From NCBI GenBank assembly GCA_014860575.1, contig JACZJK010000020.1:62001-126000 (forward strand): a DNA stretch of 64,000 bases. Reading direction: 5' to 3'. The number at the start of each line of letters is the position of its first letter. Position 1 is the first letter of the stretch. The position numbers were made by a program, and so were the translations under genes. Below, piece after piece: positions 8,732-20,100 of the stretch. A model generated the notes under the pieces. That model was not told the DNA's origin and searched no databases. It saw nothing but the letters and a program-made list of their open reading frames with translations. This DNA comes from Bacteroidales bacterium (GTDB lineage Bacteria > Bacteroidota > Bacteroidia > Bacteroidales > JAAYJT01).

Positions 8732-9712
8732 TTAATCCAGTTTGTAGCCGTTTTTGTGCATCCACTCATTGTTGTAAAACTTGGATAAATATTTCGCACC
8801 GCTGTCGGGGATCATGGTGACGATTACGGCAGGCTCTTTCAATGTGGCGGCATGTTTTAAGGCAGCCCACACATTAGCGCCGCCAGTGCCGCTGCCGAAA
8901 ATGCCTTCTTCGTGGGCTAGTTTGCGGGCCGTTGAAAACGCAACCTGATCGGTGAACTGATACATTTCATCTACCAGTGAAAAATCCATGGCTTCGGCCA
9001 GGTGATCTTCGCCCACGCCTTCAACCTGGTAAGTGCAACTGCCATCGGTATTGATTTTGCCTGTCTTGAAATACTCATAATAAATTGAACCAACAGGATC
9101 GGGCATAATTACTTTCACCTGAGGATTTTTCTCTTTCAGGAATTTGCCTACCCCGCTAATTGTGCCGCCTGTGCTGCCGCCACTCACAAAATGCGTAACC
9201 CTGCCGCCGGTTTGTTCCCAGATTTCGGGGCCGGTAGTTTGGTAATGAGCTTCCGGATTTTTTTGGTTATCATATTGGTTGACCCGGAAACTGTTGGGCG
9301 TTTCGGCTGCAATACGTTTTGCCGTGTTCACATAATGATCGGGAGAATTGGGCGGCGCGGATGTTGGGGTCACAATAATCTCTGCACCGAACGCTTTCAG
9401 AGCATCCTGTTTTTCTTTGCTTACTTTGTCGGGCATGGTAAGAATTGCTTTGTAACCTTTGATGGCGGCAATCATGGCCACTGCTGCCCCGGTATTCCCG
9501 GAAGTATTTTCGACAATGGTTCCGCCTGGCTTTAGCAAACCCCTGGCTTCAGCATCTTCAATAATATGCCTTACGATCCTGTCCTTGATGCTGCCTCCGG
9601 GATTGAAAAATTCAAGTTTAACGTAAATCTCAATATGAGAAAAAGGGTTGATTTTCTGTAGCTTTACCAAAGGCGTATTGCCAATGGATTCAAGCAGGTG
9701 ATATGATTTCAT
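8732..9712 (-). CDS. Cystathionine beta-synthase-like / cysteine synthase family PLP enzyme
   Basis: This 326-residue fold-type II PLP enzyme shows SIGNTPLVKL, the Schiff-base Lys in NPGGSIKDR (about 42), the substrate loop TSGNTG (about 70) and the phosphate loop GGSTGGTISG (about 180). It has the catalytic core only, with no CBS domain pair. The DPVGSIYYEYFKTG insertion and the VEGVGEDH segment are typical of cystathionine beta-synthase-type rather than CysK proteins. The start follows the REC-cyclase stop by 3 bases, so it ends a long signalling operon. With the downstream gamma-lyase-like gene it would convert homocysteine and serine to cysteine. Confidence 0.88.
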   Translation of the reverse strand: MKSYHLLESIGNTPLVKLQKINPFSHIEIYVKLEFFNPGGSIKDRIVRHIIEDAEARGLLKPGGTIVENTSGNTGAAVAMIAAIKGYKAILTMPDKVSKEKQDALKAFGAEIIVTPTSAPPNSPDHYVNTAKRIAAETPNSFRVNQYDNQKNPEAHYQTTGPEIWEQTGGRVTHFVSGGSTGGTISGVGKFLKEKNPQVKVIMPDPVGSIYYEYFKTGKINTDGSCTYQVEGVGEDHLAEAMDFSLVDEMYQFTDQVAFSTARKLAHEEGIFGSGTGGANVWAALKHAATLKEPAVIVTMIPDSGAKYLSKFYNNEWMHKNGYKLD

Positions 9713-9715
9713 TTT

Positions 9716-10753
9716 TTAACTGATTACTTCATAAATGGTTATGGGTGCCGACTTGTTTTTCATGTTCACCTCACCGATTTTCCGGCAATTGAAGAACTGA
9801 TTGATCTGCTCATAACTTTTTTCGCTGATGACGATTTGCCCGGGTTCGGCTTTGGATTGCAAGCGCTGCGCGGTGTTCACCGTGTCGCCAATCACGGTAT
9901 AATCGAGGCGGCGAAGCGTGGCAGAGCCGATGTTGCCGCTTACCATCTCACCACTGTTTAACCCTATCGAAACCTTAGGCACAAATTGATTACTGCCAGC
10001 TGCTGGCAGTTCATTAATTTTATCGCGAACCGAAATGCAGGCATCCAGGGCGCGGTCGAGGTGGTGGTCGCCACGAAAAACAGCCAAAACACAATCGCCG
10101 ATGAATTTATCAATTGCACCGTTTTGTGCAATGATTTCCTTGGTGATCAGATCGAAATAGCTATTAAGAAGTTTAACTACAGTGTCGGGTGTTTCCTGTT
10201 CGCTGATCCTTGTAAACCCGCAAATATCAATGAATGCCACGGTGGCTTCAACAGTTTCGTTGTTCATGAGCCGGGCTTCGATTTCACCGCCGCCCATAAA
10301 ATTCAGCACATCTTCGGCCACGTACATTTTCAAAATATTGTTTTCCCTGATGGCCTTCAAAGTATCTTTCATTTGCCTGACATGCAGGAGGGTTTTTTCG
10401 ATGGTCAGTTCCAGATCCGTAAAATTTACAGGTTTGGTAACGAAGTCAAAAGCCCCGCGGTTCATGGCCGTGCGTATATTTTCCATATCTCCGTATGCTG
10501 AAACCACCACCGATTTCAGCAGCAGCTTTTTTTCATTGAGCTTTCCCAACAGGGTAAGACCGTCCATTTCGGGCATGTTTATGTCGCTCAGCACCAGTTC
10601 AACATCCTTGTGCAGCTCAAGTTGCTCCAGCGCATGCCGGCCATTGGTTGCAAAAAGGAATTCGTATTGCTGTTCACGGATTTTCTGACGGAATTTCTGT
10701 TTGATCAACACTTCCAAGTCCACCTCATCATCTACTACAAGAATCTTAGCCAT
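9716..10753 (-). CDS. Response regulator with adenylate cyclase output (REC-CHD)
   Basis: This 345-residue cytoplasmic protein has a REC domain (about 3-120; phosphoacceptor Asp57, Lys107 in TKP). A short coiled linker precedes a class III nucleotide cyclase domain (about 165-340). Metal-binding Asp176 (FIDICGF) and Asp220 (FIGDCVL) are present. Lys216 and the Asp of LDYTVIGD match the adenine-specifying pair, and NTAQR supplies the transition-state Asn and Arg, so an active adenylate cyclase is predicted. Its ATG overlaps the stop of the upstream CheY-like gene by one base (TAATG). It is the only enzymatic output in an operon with five histidine kinases, so it is probably controlled by phosphorylation from them. 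Confidence 0.92.
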   Translation of the reverse strand: MAKILVVDDEVDLEVLIKQKFRQKIREQQYEFLFATNGRHALEQLELHKDVELVLSDINMPEMDGLTLLGKLNEKKLLLKSVVVSAYGDMENIRTAMNRGAFDFVTKPVNFTDLELTIEKTLLHVRQMKDTLKAIRENNILKMYVAEDVLNFMGGGEIEARLMNNETVEATVAFIDICGFTRISEQETPDTVVKLLNSYFDLITKEIIAQNGAIDKFIGDCVLAVFRGDHHLDRALDACISVRDKINELPAAGSNQFVPKVSIGLNSGEMVSGNIGSATLRRLDYTVIGDTVNTAQRLQSKAEPGQIVISEKSYEQINQFFNCRKIGEVNMKNKSAPITIYEVIS

Positions 10754-11127
10754 TACTGCATTTGTTTAAACTTCTCCTTTAATAAACCAAAATCAAGAGG
10801 CTTTGTTAGAAAATCATCTGCACCCAGCGAGTTGGCGGTGTTATGATTTTCTGCATCGCCATAGGCCGTGATCATCATAACCACCGGTGGTGGCTGGGAA
10901 TATTTAGCCTTAATTTTTTTCAGCAAGTCGAGGCCGCTCATGCCGGGCATGTTTATATCAGAAAGGATCAGAACGAATTCATGATTGAGGTTGTTCATGT
11001 GTTCGAGCGCTTCTTCGCCTGAAAAAGCAAACACAAATTCTATTTCCTGGTTTCTTATTTCTTTTCTGAACCGCTGTTCAAAGAGCATTTGTATGTCTTT
11101 TTCGTCGTCAACAACAAGTATTTTCAT
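10753..11127 (-). CDS. CheY-like single-domain response regulator
   Basis: This 124-residue protein is a single REC domain with the acidic pocket Asp7/Asp8, phosphoacceptor Asp57 (LSDINMPGMSG), switch Thr in MITAYGD and Lys in LTKPLD. It has no output domain. It lies 8 bases after the last kinase gene and overlaps the REC-cyclase start by one base. Its REC sequence closely resembles that of the cyclase (both have VVDDExD and LSDINMP), which suggests duplication. It may act as a phosphate sink or competitor for the shared kinases; this is inference. Confidence 0.92.
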   Translation of the reverse strand: MKILVVDDEKDIQMLFEQRFRKEIRNQEIEFVFAFSGEEALEHMNNLNHEFVLILSDINMPGMSGLDLLKKIKAKYSQPPPVVMMITAYGDAENHNTANSLGADDFLTKPLDFGLLKEKFKQMQ

Positions 11128-11135
11128 TTGATTGG

Positions 11136-14100
11136 TTATTTTGGTAAAACAATTAAAAATTCAGTGCCTTCGCCCATTTTGGATGCTACTTTCAATTTCC
11201 CGCCGTGGGCTTTGATAATATCATGACTTAATGACAACCCCAGGCCTGTTCCTTCACCTGTAGGTTTGGTTGTGAAAAATGGCTGGAATATCTTATTTTT
11301 TATTTCTTCCGGAATGCCGTTGCCGTTGTCTTTTATTCGGACCTCAATATTATTTTCAAGGTTTTTGGTGGAAACAATAACCGTGGGTTTGTAATCCAAA
11401 CCCGACAGGGTTTTTGAATCCGTCAGTGTTTCACCTCGGCTTCGCTCAGCACAAGCGTAAAACGCATTATTGATCAAATTCAGCAACACCCTTCCCATAT
11501 CCTGGGGCACCACATTCACCCTTGGCAAACTTTCATCAGCATCAAGCCTGAAGTTTGCATTAAATGATTTGTCCCTCACACGGAGGCCGTGATATGAGAG
11601 CCGTAAAAATTCGTCGGCCAGTGCATTGATATCAACAGGGCGTTTTTCGCCTTTGCTGGTGCGGGAATGTTCGAGCATGCCCTTGACAATGCTGCTTGCT
11701 CTTTTGCCATGTTGTGAAATGATCTCAAGGTTTTGGATCAGATCAGCAGTGATCTCTTTTACTTCATCTGTATTGCCCTTTTCAATTTCCTCATTCATTT
11801 CCCTTAATAGATCGGCGCTCACTTCTGAGAAGTTATTGACGAAGTTCAGCGGATTTTGTATTTCATGGGCAATACCGGCAGCCAGTTCTCCCAACGAAGC
11901 CATTCTTTCGGACTGAATAAGCTGGGCCTGCGCTATTTTCAGTTCATGAAACGATTTTTCAATTTCCTTTGCTTGTTCCAGTTCGCGTTGCATTGCCCTT
12001 TGTCTTTCCATCGCAATCACCCGGCGGCGCTGAATCCGGTCTGCCAGGTATAATATAAAAAACAGCAGTAAGCTGTAAAAGAGGTAAGCAGGCCAGGAGA
12101 GGTACCAGGGCGGCAAGACTTTAAAATTGTAAGCAACCGGCTCGCTCCACACACCATCAGGACTTTGTGCCTTGACCAAAAACGTATATTCACCGGCAGA
12201 AAGATTTCCATATTCGGCTGTGGATTTGGTGTCAGGAGGACTCCAGTCCTTGTCATAACCTTCCAATTTGTATTGGTATCGAACTAAAAACGGCCTGCGG
12301 GTTTCCACGCCCACGAAATCGAAACCAATGTGATTAAACGCGTAAGGCAAAGTCAGATGCAGGGGAACTGCATAAAAAGGTGAAATACTGTCGAACCGCA
12401 GCGACCGGAATTTTCTGGAAAGTGAATCACGAGCGCTGGTGCTTAAGATTTTTCCAAATACAAGCAGTTCGTCATTTTGATCGGGGGAAACAAAATTGTC
12501 GGAGCTTGCTGTCTGTTCTGTTTTCTTCCGATCTTTTTGCAGCATGTGCCAACTGATGTACTCGTTATTGACCTTAACATTCCGGATCAAGATCCAGGAG
12601 GCTTCCTGGCTTGTATGTACCTTGTTGTAATCAAACCTAACCAGTTTATCGCCTGTTCCTCCCCAAAGTATTCCACGGCTATCCAAAAACATGCTGTTGT
12701 TATTGCTGATATCCTTGATGGGAAACCCTGCTTTCTGATTGTAATTTTCAAGGCCGTTGTTTGCGAGAGTTTTTCCCGAAGTATCCAGTCCGCCTTTCAA
12801 CACAGTTATACCTTCATTCGATCCGATGAATATATTGCCGGTGCTGTCCTCCAGGATATTATACACTACATTGTTGGAGATGCCATTGTTGGTCGAATAA
12901 TTTTCAAAAAACGCTGTACCCGGTTCCATTGAATTTTGAGTGATAAGAGATTCTGCGATTTCTTTCCGGATAACTGCAATGCCGCTGCCCCATGTCCCGA
13001 TAAGGATATTTCCATGACGATCTTCAATTACAGATGAGAGCTTGTTGTCGGGCAGTCCCTGCCCGGTGGTAAAATTGATAAAGCTTTCCCCTGTAAATAT
13101 ACTTAAGCCGCCACGGGTAGCAAACCAGATATTTCCAGCCTGGTCTTCCATGATTGCCCAAACTGTGTTGTGGATCAAACCCTCATCGGTGGTATAATTT
13201 GTGAACGATTTGCCATCAAACTTGCTTGCACCTCCCTGGTAGGTTCCAATCCAAAGATGGCCGTGGCGGTTTTCAGCAAAACACACTGTATGATCAGTTT
13301 TCAGCCCCTGTGCGCTTGTGTAGGTGTAAACTGTGTGACCGTCGAATTTGTACATGCCCGTTGTTGAACCCAGCCAAAGAACGCCATTGCGGTCGGCTAT
13401 CATAGCAAGTATATAATTGTTGGGCAAGCCTTGTACGGATTTATAATTTGAAAAAAATGAATTTTTCGCGAACTCATTAGGTGGTGTATATTTTGTGATC
13501 CCGGCGTCGTTTGATCCAAGCCAAAGATTTCCCTGGTGGTCTTCAGCTACGGCATAGATCACCGTTCCGGGCAAACCTTGCTTAACGGTATAGCTCATGA
13601 TGCTCTGGCCATCATAACGACAAAGTCCACCTCCCAGGGTACCGAACCACAGGCTGCCGGCTTCGTCTTCAATAATGCTGCAAACAATGTTATTTGACAA
13701 TCCCTGCGCGGTTGTAAGGTTAATGAATGAGCCGTCTTTCTTGTTGTAACCCGAAACGCCCCCGAAGGTGCCGAACCAGATGTTTCCAAACATATCCACC
13801 AGGCTGCTCCGGATGTTATTGTTCACCAGTCCATCATCAACTGAAAAGGTCACTGGCTCTGATTTTCCCGAAGGGTCAAACCTGATGATGCCCTCCTCTG
13901 TCCCGAACCACAAAATAGCATCATGATCTTCGACCAGGGTCGTAACCGCTCGTTCTTTTAATCCGGCTATTTCGAGCACATTGACAAAAGTTTTGGTTTT
14001 ATCGGGATCATATTTGTACACTCCCTTTTTTGCGGCAAACCACAAACTGCCGTTTTTATCCTGATGGATGTCAAATACAGCATCGCCTTCCAGGCCGTCC

Positions 14101-14765
14101 TCCTGATTAAAGTTGATAAAATTATTGTGCACTTCAACATTTTCCGAAACTTGCAGCAGGCTCAGTCCGTTTTGTGTTCCCATCCAGATGTTACCATCCC
14201 GGTCTTCCATTATTTTATTGATATCGTTATCGGGAAGTCCCTGTTGTGTTGTATAATTGGTAAATGACCTGCCATCGTAAACGCTGACCCCTCCTAAGGT
14301 TCCGAACCAGATATTGCCATAACTATCCTCGGTAATGCAGTTGATCAGGTTGTGTATCAATCCGTTTGATGAGTTAAAGCTTGTGAAGGTTTTCCCATCG
14401 TACCTACTCACACCATTACCGGAAGTTCCGAACCAGAATAAGCCGTTTTGATCCTTAAATCCGCAAAGTACACTGCTCATGGCCAATCCATCTTCCGTAT
14501 CAAAGTTTTTCATGTGTATGAAAAAGTTTGCCGGATTATTAACCGCGGGCCTGGATTCTGCCATCGAGGTTTTCTTTGGTGAAGGAAGGCTTTCAAGATA
14601 ATGCTTTTCCGGTTTACCTGCTTTAACCACAACCGGCGCCAACACCGAATCACGGTGAATGACAGTCTCCTCCCTGTCTTCCCCGGGATTGGACTTGCAG
14701 CCCATAAAGCTCAGGAGCATGGTCACAGTTATCAATATGGCTGATATGATCCGGTTCATTGACAT
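11136..14765 (-). CDS. Reg_prop/Y_Y_Y sensor histidine kinase (lipoprotein-type N-terminus)
   Basis: This 1209-residue membrane kinase starts with MNRIISAILITVTMLLSFMG followed by Cys, a lipoprotein-like signal. About a dozen Reg_prop propeller repeats follow (IWFGTxGG, SxYDGxSFTNYTTxxGLP). A Y_Y_Y domain precedes a membrane helix near 890-912. The DHp domain has His967 in [12 protein letters not shown], and the HATPase domain has DNGNGIPEE and GTGLGLSL. Unlike classic hybrid two-component systems it has no fused REC or AraC domain. The ATG at 14765 is chosen because the upstream kinase gene stops at 14767; a second ATG is at 14759. A palindrome at 11398-11413 encodes part of a variable loop. 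Confidence 0.92.
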   Translation of the reverse strand: MSMNRIISAILITVTMLLSFMGCKSNPGEDREETVIHRDSVLAPVVVKAGKPEKHYLESLPSPKKTSMAESRPAVNNPANFFIHMKNFDTEDGLAMSSVLCGFKDQNGLFWFGTSGNGVSRYDGKTFTSFNSSNGLIHNLINCITEDSYGNIWFGTLGGVSVYDGRSFTNYTTQQGLPDNDINKIMEDRDGNIWMGTQNGLSLLQVSENVEVHNNFINFNQEDGLEGDAVFDIHQDKNGSLWFAAKKGVYKYDPDKTKTFVNVLEIAGLKERAVTTLVEDHDAILWFGTEEGIIRFDPSGKSEPVTFSVDDGLVNNNIRSSLVDMFGNIWFGTFGGVSGYNKKDGSFINLTTAQGLSNNIVCSIIEDEAGSLWFGTLGGGLCRYDGQSIMSYTVKQGLPGTVIYAVAEDHQGNLWLGSNDAGITKYTPPNEFAKNSFFSNYKSVQGLPNNYILAMIADRNGVLWLGSTTGMYKFDGHTVYTYTSAQGLKTDHTVCFAENRHGHLWIGTYQGGASKFDGKSFTNYTTDEGLIHNTVWAIMEDQAGNIWFATRGGLSIFTGESFINFTTGQGLPDNKLSSVIEDRHGNILIGTWGSGIAVIRKEIAESLITQNSMEPGTAFFENYSTNNGISNNVVYNILEDSTGNIFIGSNEGITVLKGGLDTSGKTLANNGLENYNQKAGFPIKDISNNNSMFLDSRGILWGGTGDKLVRFDYNKVHTSQEASWILIRNVKVNNEYISWHMLQKDRKKTEQTASSDNFVSPDQNDELLVFGKILSTSARDSLSRKFRSLRFDSISPFYAVPLHLTLPYAFNHIGFDFVGVETRRPFLVRYQYKLEGYDKDWSPPDTKSTAEYGNLSAGEYTFLVKAQSPDGVWSEPVAYNFKVLPPWYLSWPAYLFYSLLLFFILYLADRIQRRRVIAMERQRAMQRELEQAKEIEKSFHELKIAQAQLIQSERMASLGELAAGIAHEIQNPLNFVNNFSEVSADLLREMNEEIEKGNTDEVKEITADLIQNLEIISQHGKRASSIVKGMLEHSRTSKGEKRPVDINALADEFLRLSYHGLRVRDKSFNANFRLDADESLPRVNVVPQDMGRVLLNLINNAFYACAERSRGETLTDSKTLSGLDYKPTVIVSTKNLENNIEVRIKDNGNGIPEEIKNKIFQPFFTTKPTGEGTGLGLSLSHDIIKAHGGKLKVASKMGEGTEFLIVLPK
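11398..11413. repeat. Coding palindrome in the HATPase variable loop (kinase 967H)
   Basis: AAACCCGACAGGGTTT has arms AAACCC and GGGTTT around GACA. On the coding strand it is read in frame as part of KTLSGLD, between the N-box NNAFYAC and the next beta strand. The same site holds related palindromes in two paralogous kinase genes of this operon. Confidence 0.6.
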
Positions 14766-14766
14766 T

Positions 14767-17166
14767 TCAAATTTTTTTAATTGGCAGTAAAATGATAAAC
14801 TCAGCTCCCTCTCCGGCTTTTCCTGCCTCGCAGGCAGGCGGGGATTCAACCTTTAAATCACCGCCATGCCCCTTTGTGATGATGTCGTAACACATGCTTA
14901 ATCCCAGGCCTGTTCCTTGTCCGGTTGGTTTTGTAGTGAAGAAGGGCTGGAAGATCTTGTCTTTGATTTCTTCCGGAATACCACCACCATTGTCTTTTAC
15001 GGAAATTCTGAACTGATCACCTTGGCTTTTAGTGGAAACGGTGATGGTGGGTTTATATTCCAAACCCGTCGGGTTTTCGCCTCGACCCTGTTCAGCACAA
15101 GCGTAAAAGGCGTTATTGATCAGATTCAGCAGCACCCTGCCGATGTCCTGTGTAATAACATTAACTTTCGGCAGATTAGAATCAAAATCGGTTTTAAAAC
15201 TTGCGTTGAAAGATTTGTCTTTTGCGCGCAAGCCATGATAGCTTAACCGCAGATATTCATCAGCCAGGGAGTTGATATCTGTCAATTCTTTCTGTCCTGT
15301 GCTGGCTCTGCTGTGCTGCAACATACCTTTCACGATGGCATCGGCTCGTCTGCCATGGTGATTTATTTTTTCGAGGTTTTGTTTGATTTCCTTTGACAAA
15401 TCAACTGCCGACTGCTTATTACCAACTGCCAACTCTTGATTCATTTCGTCAATCATCTCACTACTTACTTCCGCAAAATTGTTCACAAAATTCAAGGGGT
15501 TCTGTATCTCATGGGCAATACCGGCGGTAAGTTCTCCGAGGGAAGCCATTTTTTCAGCGTGGATGAGCTGGGCCTGGGTTGCCCTCAGGTTGCTCAGAGT
15601 TTCATTCAATTTTCTACTTAATTTTTTCTTTTCAATAAATCTGATGAAGGTGATGACAACCAGCACTACAGCTAGTAACATCCCGGCCAGGAAAATGTTG
15701 CGTGTAAAACGTTCGCGGTTGACCTCCGCCTGCTTAAGAGCCATCATTTTTTCATTGCTTTCTTTCTTCAGCGCCATTTCATTTTCAAATTCCAGTATAT
15801 TGGTTAGCCGGGTGATTTTTTCGAGGTTTTCGGCGGCGCTCACCGAATCTTTTACCGCCGAATAGATCTTGCTGTTTAGATAGGCATTTTTATAGTCTCC
15901 AAGCTTATAATAGGTTTCTGAAATTTCTTTGTAAAGCTCTTTCCTGTATTGCAGGTTTGATTCCGGAGCCGTTTTTTCCGCTGACTTTAGCATTGTAATG
16001 GCACCACCGACTTCATTTCTGGCTAATCTAATTTTGGCTAATCCCATGGCAGCTCTTGACTGGCCTGTTGGATCGCCGATTTCCCGGCTCAATTGCAGCG
16101 CAATGTTGAAATTAGCGAGCGACTTTTCCTCATCAGGCAGCAAAAGACAATATTTTCCGAGTCTCAGGTGCGCGTCCACTAAAGTAATCTTATACCCAGC
16201 TTCATTTCCGTATGGAATGGCGTTTTCATAATATTCAATGGCTTTTGAAATATTTCCTTTGTCTGCGAAAATGTCGCCAATGTAGGCGTAACTTGCAAAG
16301 GTATTGTACGAGTCGTTTGATTTGAGCCTGATTTCCAGTGCTGCCTCGTGATGTACCAGCGCGGAATCCTGTTCCCCGGCCAGGTTGTAAGTTACTCCCA
16401 TATCGTTGTGGATCCTAGCGATGCCCCACGGGTTATTCGCCTGTTGGTATATTGCCAGCGCTTCCCGCTGACACCTGAGGGCATCGTCCCATTGTTCGAC
16501 AAAAGCATACACAAACCCCATGGCAAGCAATGACTCAACAATGGCGCCGCTATCATTGAGCTGTCGTCCGATTTTCAGCGATTCCATCAAGTATTCCAAC
16601 GATTCGCCATAGTTGCCTGACATCCTTAATACAAGTCCTATGTTGATCAGTTGATCCAAATAATTGGTTGTGTCGCCTGACTTCTGATATAATTCCAATG
16701 CCTGATGAAAGTATTGTAAAGCTTTATCATTCTGTCCTTTGCGGTCGTAAATACTACCCATCCCCGAATAAATGGAAGCTTGTTCAAGAACAAAGCCGTT
16801 TTCTCCGACTAAATTGAGTGCTGCTTCCAGCGAATCCTCTGCAGCCTGAAAATCAATTCCTATTGTTGCCCAAGCATAAGCCACGTAACTTTGTACTTTC
16901 AATGCTTTAATTCTGTTGAAGAGATGTTCATCGGATTCAACGCCATTCAAATTGAGCAGATGATGAGATAGCTCCAAAGCATGCGTTGCATAATACAAAC
17001 TGCTATCGTATTCAAAATCTTCGTAATGATGGTGGGAAAGCTCAATAGCGTGTTTGACCCGGACTGTATCGGCAAGGTTGTATGCATACTGGTCAGAGCC
17101 CTGAACCGGCAACCCCAAAATCAGTCCTGATAAAATAAATATGATTAAAAAAAACTTTTTTGCCAT
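14767..17166 (-). CDS. TPR-domain sensor histidine kinase
   Basis: This 799-residue kinase has a signal peptide ([19 protein letters not shown]) and a periplasmic array of tetratricopeptide repeats (about 60-430; examples [17 protein letters not shown] and [17 protein letters not shown]). A coiled segment and a membrane helix near 482-505 lead to a DHp domain with His552 ([12 protein letters not shown]) and an HATPase domain ([17 protein letters not shown]). The C-terminus has an extra [10 protein letters not shown] before [11 protein letters not shown], coded by the palindrome at 14822-14838. The gene lies 5 bases after the upstream kinase stop and one base before the next start region, so translation is probably coupled. 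Confidence 0.92.
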   Translation of the reverse strand: MAKKFFLIIFILSGLILGLPVQGSDQYAYNLADTVRVKHAIELSHHHYEDFEYDSSLYYATHALELSHHLLNLNGVESDEHLFNRIKALKVQSYVAYAWATIGIDFQAAEDSLEAALNLVGENGFVLEQASIYSGMGSIYDRKGQNDKALQYFHQALELYQKSGDTTNYLDQLINIGLVLRMSGNYGESLEYLMESLKIGRQLNDSGAIVESLLAMGFVYAFVEQWDDALRCQREALAIYQQANNPWGIARIHNDMGVTYNLAGEQDSALVHHEAALEIRLKSNDSYNTFASYAYIGDIFADKGNISKAIEYYENAIPYGNEAGYKITLVDAHLRLGKYCLLLPDEEKSLANFNIALQLSREIGDPTGQSRAAMGLAKIRLARNEVGGAITMLKSAEKTAPESNLQYRKELYKEISETYYKLGDYKNAYLNSKIYSAVKDSVSAAENLEKITRLTNILEFENEMALKKESNEKMMALKQAEVNRERFTRNIFLAGMLLAVVLVVITFIRFIEKKKLSRKLNETLSNLRATQAQLIHAEKMASLGELTAGIAHEIQNPLNFVNNFAEVSSEMIDEMNQELAVGNKQSAVDLSKEIKQNLEKINHHGRRADAIVKGMLQHSRASTGQKELTDINSLADEYLRLSYHGLRAKDKSFNASFKTDFDSNLPKVNVITQDIGRVLLNLINNAFYACAEQGRGENPTGLEYKPTITVSTKSQGDQFRISVKDNGGGIPEEIKDKIFQPFFTTKPTGQGTGLGLSMCYDIITKGHGGDLKVESPPACEAGKAGEGAEFIILLPIKKI
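14822..14838. repeat. Palindrome inserted in frame in a kinase 3' end
   Basis: CCTGCCTCGCAGGCAGG has arms CCTGCC and GGCAGG. It encodes much of the extra [10 protein letters not shown] segment that the four paralogous kinases lack just before their last strand. Palindromes of this type are common between genes; here one lies within a reading frame without breaking it. Confidence 0.6.
15062..15076. repeat. Coding palindrome in the HATPase variable loop (kinase 552H)
   Basis: AAACCCGTCGGGTTT is a perfect palindrome with a one-base centre. It is read in frame as part of NPTGLE, at the same loop as in two sister kinases. Confidence 0.6.
15403..15440. repeat. CAACTGC word repeat coding the DHp hairpin tip
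   Basis: Degenerate copies of CAACTGC (CAACTGCCGACTGC, then CCAACTGCCAACTC) are translated on the minus strand as part of [13 protein letters not shown], between the two DHp helices. Confidence 0.5.
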
Positions 17167-17171
17167 TTTGT

Positions 17172-20100
17172 CTACATCATTGGTAATAGAATCATAAACT
17201 CTGTTTCTTCGCCTGCTTTTGACTCCACCAGCAGTTCCCCGCCATGCGCCTTCACAATATCGTAGCTCAAACTTAATCCGAGCCCCGTTCCCTGCCCGGA
17301 TGGTTTTGTTGTGAAGAAGGGTTGGAAGATTTTATCTAAAACATCTTTTGGAATTCCATTTCCATTGTCTCTTACCCTGATTTCGATTTTATCGTTCAGG
17401 TTTTTTGTGCTTACTTCAACTTCTGGATTGTAACCGTTTTCATTTTGCTTTCCCCGTTCAGAAACTGCGTAAAAGGCATTGTTTATAATGTTATGCAAAA
17501 CCCGGCCGATGTCCTGTGGAATAACTTCAGCTTTTGGTAAAGTGGGATCAAAATCTGTTTTAAAATCTGCGTTAAATGATTTGTCTTTTGCTCGCAAACC
17601 ATGATAGGAAAGACGCAGGTATTCATCAGCCAGGGCATTGATATCGGTGGGTTCTTTTGCGCCATTACTGCTACGGCTGTGTTGCAGCATTCCTTTCACA
17701 ATGGCGTCAGCGCGCTTGCCGTGGTGGTTTATTTTTTCCAGGTTTTGTTTGATGTTCTCTGCAATTTCTTTCACCAATTCCAATTTCTCTTCCCCTGATT
17801 GCCTGCTGCCAACTGCCAACTGCTTACTCCCCTCCTCCAACTCCTCTTTCATCTCGTCAATCATCTCACCACTCACTTCTGCAAAGTTGTTCACAAAGTT
17901 CAGTGGATTTTGAATTTCATGCGCAATACCGGCAGTAAGCTCCCCCAGGGAGGCCATTTTCTCGGATTGGATGAGCTGAGCCTGGGTGGATTTGAGTTCG
18001 GTGTAGGCTTTCTCTATCTCCCTGGCTTGTTCGAGCTCTTTTTCCCGCGCTTCCTCTCTCTCTTTCTGAATCAGTCGCTTTCTTTGATACCGGTCAATAG
18101 CATGAATTCCTGCAACGAACAGGATTAAGTAAAACCCATACGCCCACCAGGTTTTCCAAAAGGGTGGTCGTATCCGTATTGCCATTGTTGCATTGACCTT
18201 GCTCACGATGCCTTCCGCATTCACTGCGCGAACATGAAAAGTATATTTACCTGGGGGTAGATTGGTATAGTTTGCAAAACGGCGGGTGCCGGCCGATATC
18301 CACCCGTCGTCATATCCCTGAAGAGTATATTCATACACAGTAAGTTCCGGAGAACGGAAATTGATTGCGGTAAATTCAAATCCCACAGAATTTTCATACC
18401 AATTAAGTTCTGTTTCCCCGATTTCCTGCAACGGTTCTTTCAACGCAAACGGGCTGTTATTCACCCCAAAATTGGTAAGGTGAACAACAGGTTCCTTTGA
18501 ATTTTCAAAGATTTCGGAGGGATTAAAATAATTTGCGCCAGCAACCCCGCCGAAAATCAGTTCCCCCTCTTTGGTCTTGAAATATGAAAAATCATTGAAG
18601 CGGTTTGCCTGCACCCCATCGCTTTTGTCGTAGTTGCGAAAGACTTTTGTTTCAGGGTTAAACCGGGATAAGCCTTTTAATGTGCTCAGCCAAATAGTTC
18701 CCTCATTATCAAACAGCAAACCGATCACAATCGGGTCCGGCAACCCGTCTTTCACATGATAATGTTCAAAGGTTTCATCATTTACATTAAAGCGGTTGAG
18801 TCCATTGTTCGTACCAATCCAAAGCATGCCATTTTCGTCTTCTCCGATTGAATTAACTGCATCATTACTGAGGCTGGTTATTTTTTTCGGATCATGTCGG
18901 TATGTGGTGAAGGATTCACCGGCCGGGTCAAATCTAATCAGGCCATCTGAACGGGTAGGTTTTGGGTCGTAAATATGCTCTCTGGTTCCAAGCCAAATGA
19001 TGCCGCGGCTATCTTCAAAAATCGTATTCAGATTGTTGCTGCCAATTTCACTGTTATGCGTAGTCCATCTAGTAAAGGTATCATCAGCACGGTTATACCT
19101 GTTCAAACCATCGGTGGTAGTTATCCAGACCGTATTCATTCGATCCACCAATATACCGGTAACAAAATTACCGCTTAAGGCACCTGAATTATCTGCATTC
19201 GAAACATATCTTACGCTTCGTTTTGTATGCAGATTGGCACGGGCAACACCATTAACGCCGTGTCCAATCCAGATTTCTCCGGAATGATCTTTCTTGATAA
19301 TATGTGCTGCGCCTGCCGAAATGTCCAATTCAGCACCTTCAGAAAATGGATTAAGCGGACTAAAATGTGTTTTTTCTCCCGTATTCCGGTTCCATTCGAT
19401 GATTCCTGTCACATCCAGACCAATCCAAAACACACCGTCATATATTTCTTCGATTCCATAATAATTGTCCAGCAAGAGATTAGGTGCGTCTGGCCTGAAA
19501 CTGAAGGTTTCCATTTGCCATTTATCCAGATCTGCTTTATTTAGGCCTCTGGATGTTCCCACCCACAAATTACTAAAACGGTCTTCATACACCGCTGTGG
19601 AATATGCCCATGATAAACTTGAAGGATTTTGGGGGTCAAATGAGTGCTTGGTGAATAGTTCCGTTTGCCTGTCAAAACGATGAAGGCCGCAAAGAGAATT
19701 ATTTAAATAGGTTGAAACCCAAAGGGTGCCGTCGCGTGTTTCATGAATATCTGACACCTTGTTCCATAATCCGGGCTGGGCTACCGGATCATACCTGAAT
19801 AATGTGAAGTTATTTGTTTCCGTGTTTAACCTCCCTAATCCATCAATTACGGCAACCGTTGTGTTACCAATGGTGATTTCCTGAATGTCGTTTGACAAAA
19901 ACCCGATCCAGATATTACCAAATGAATCTGCCAGTACTTTCGAAATATTGGATGATGGAAACGAAACACCTGGGATGGGTTCCTGATCGAAAAAACGGAT
20001 GTTTTGCTCTGCCGGACTGTAAGTTATCAGACCTTTGTTGCCGCAACCGATCCAAAGTGTCCCATAAGCATCCTCGGTTATTGATACGACTTCAACTCCC

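Noticed and set aside
14767-14849. Upstream extension of the Reg_prop kinase to 14849
   Set aside because: It would overlap the end of the upstream kinase gene, and the extra residues are a shadow of that gene; the signal peptide starts at 14765 or 14759.
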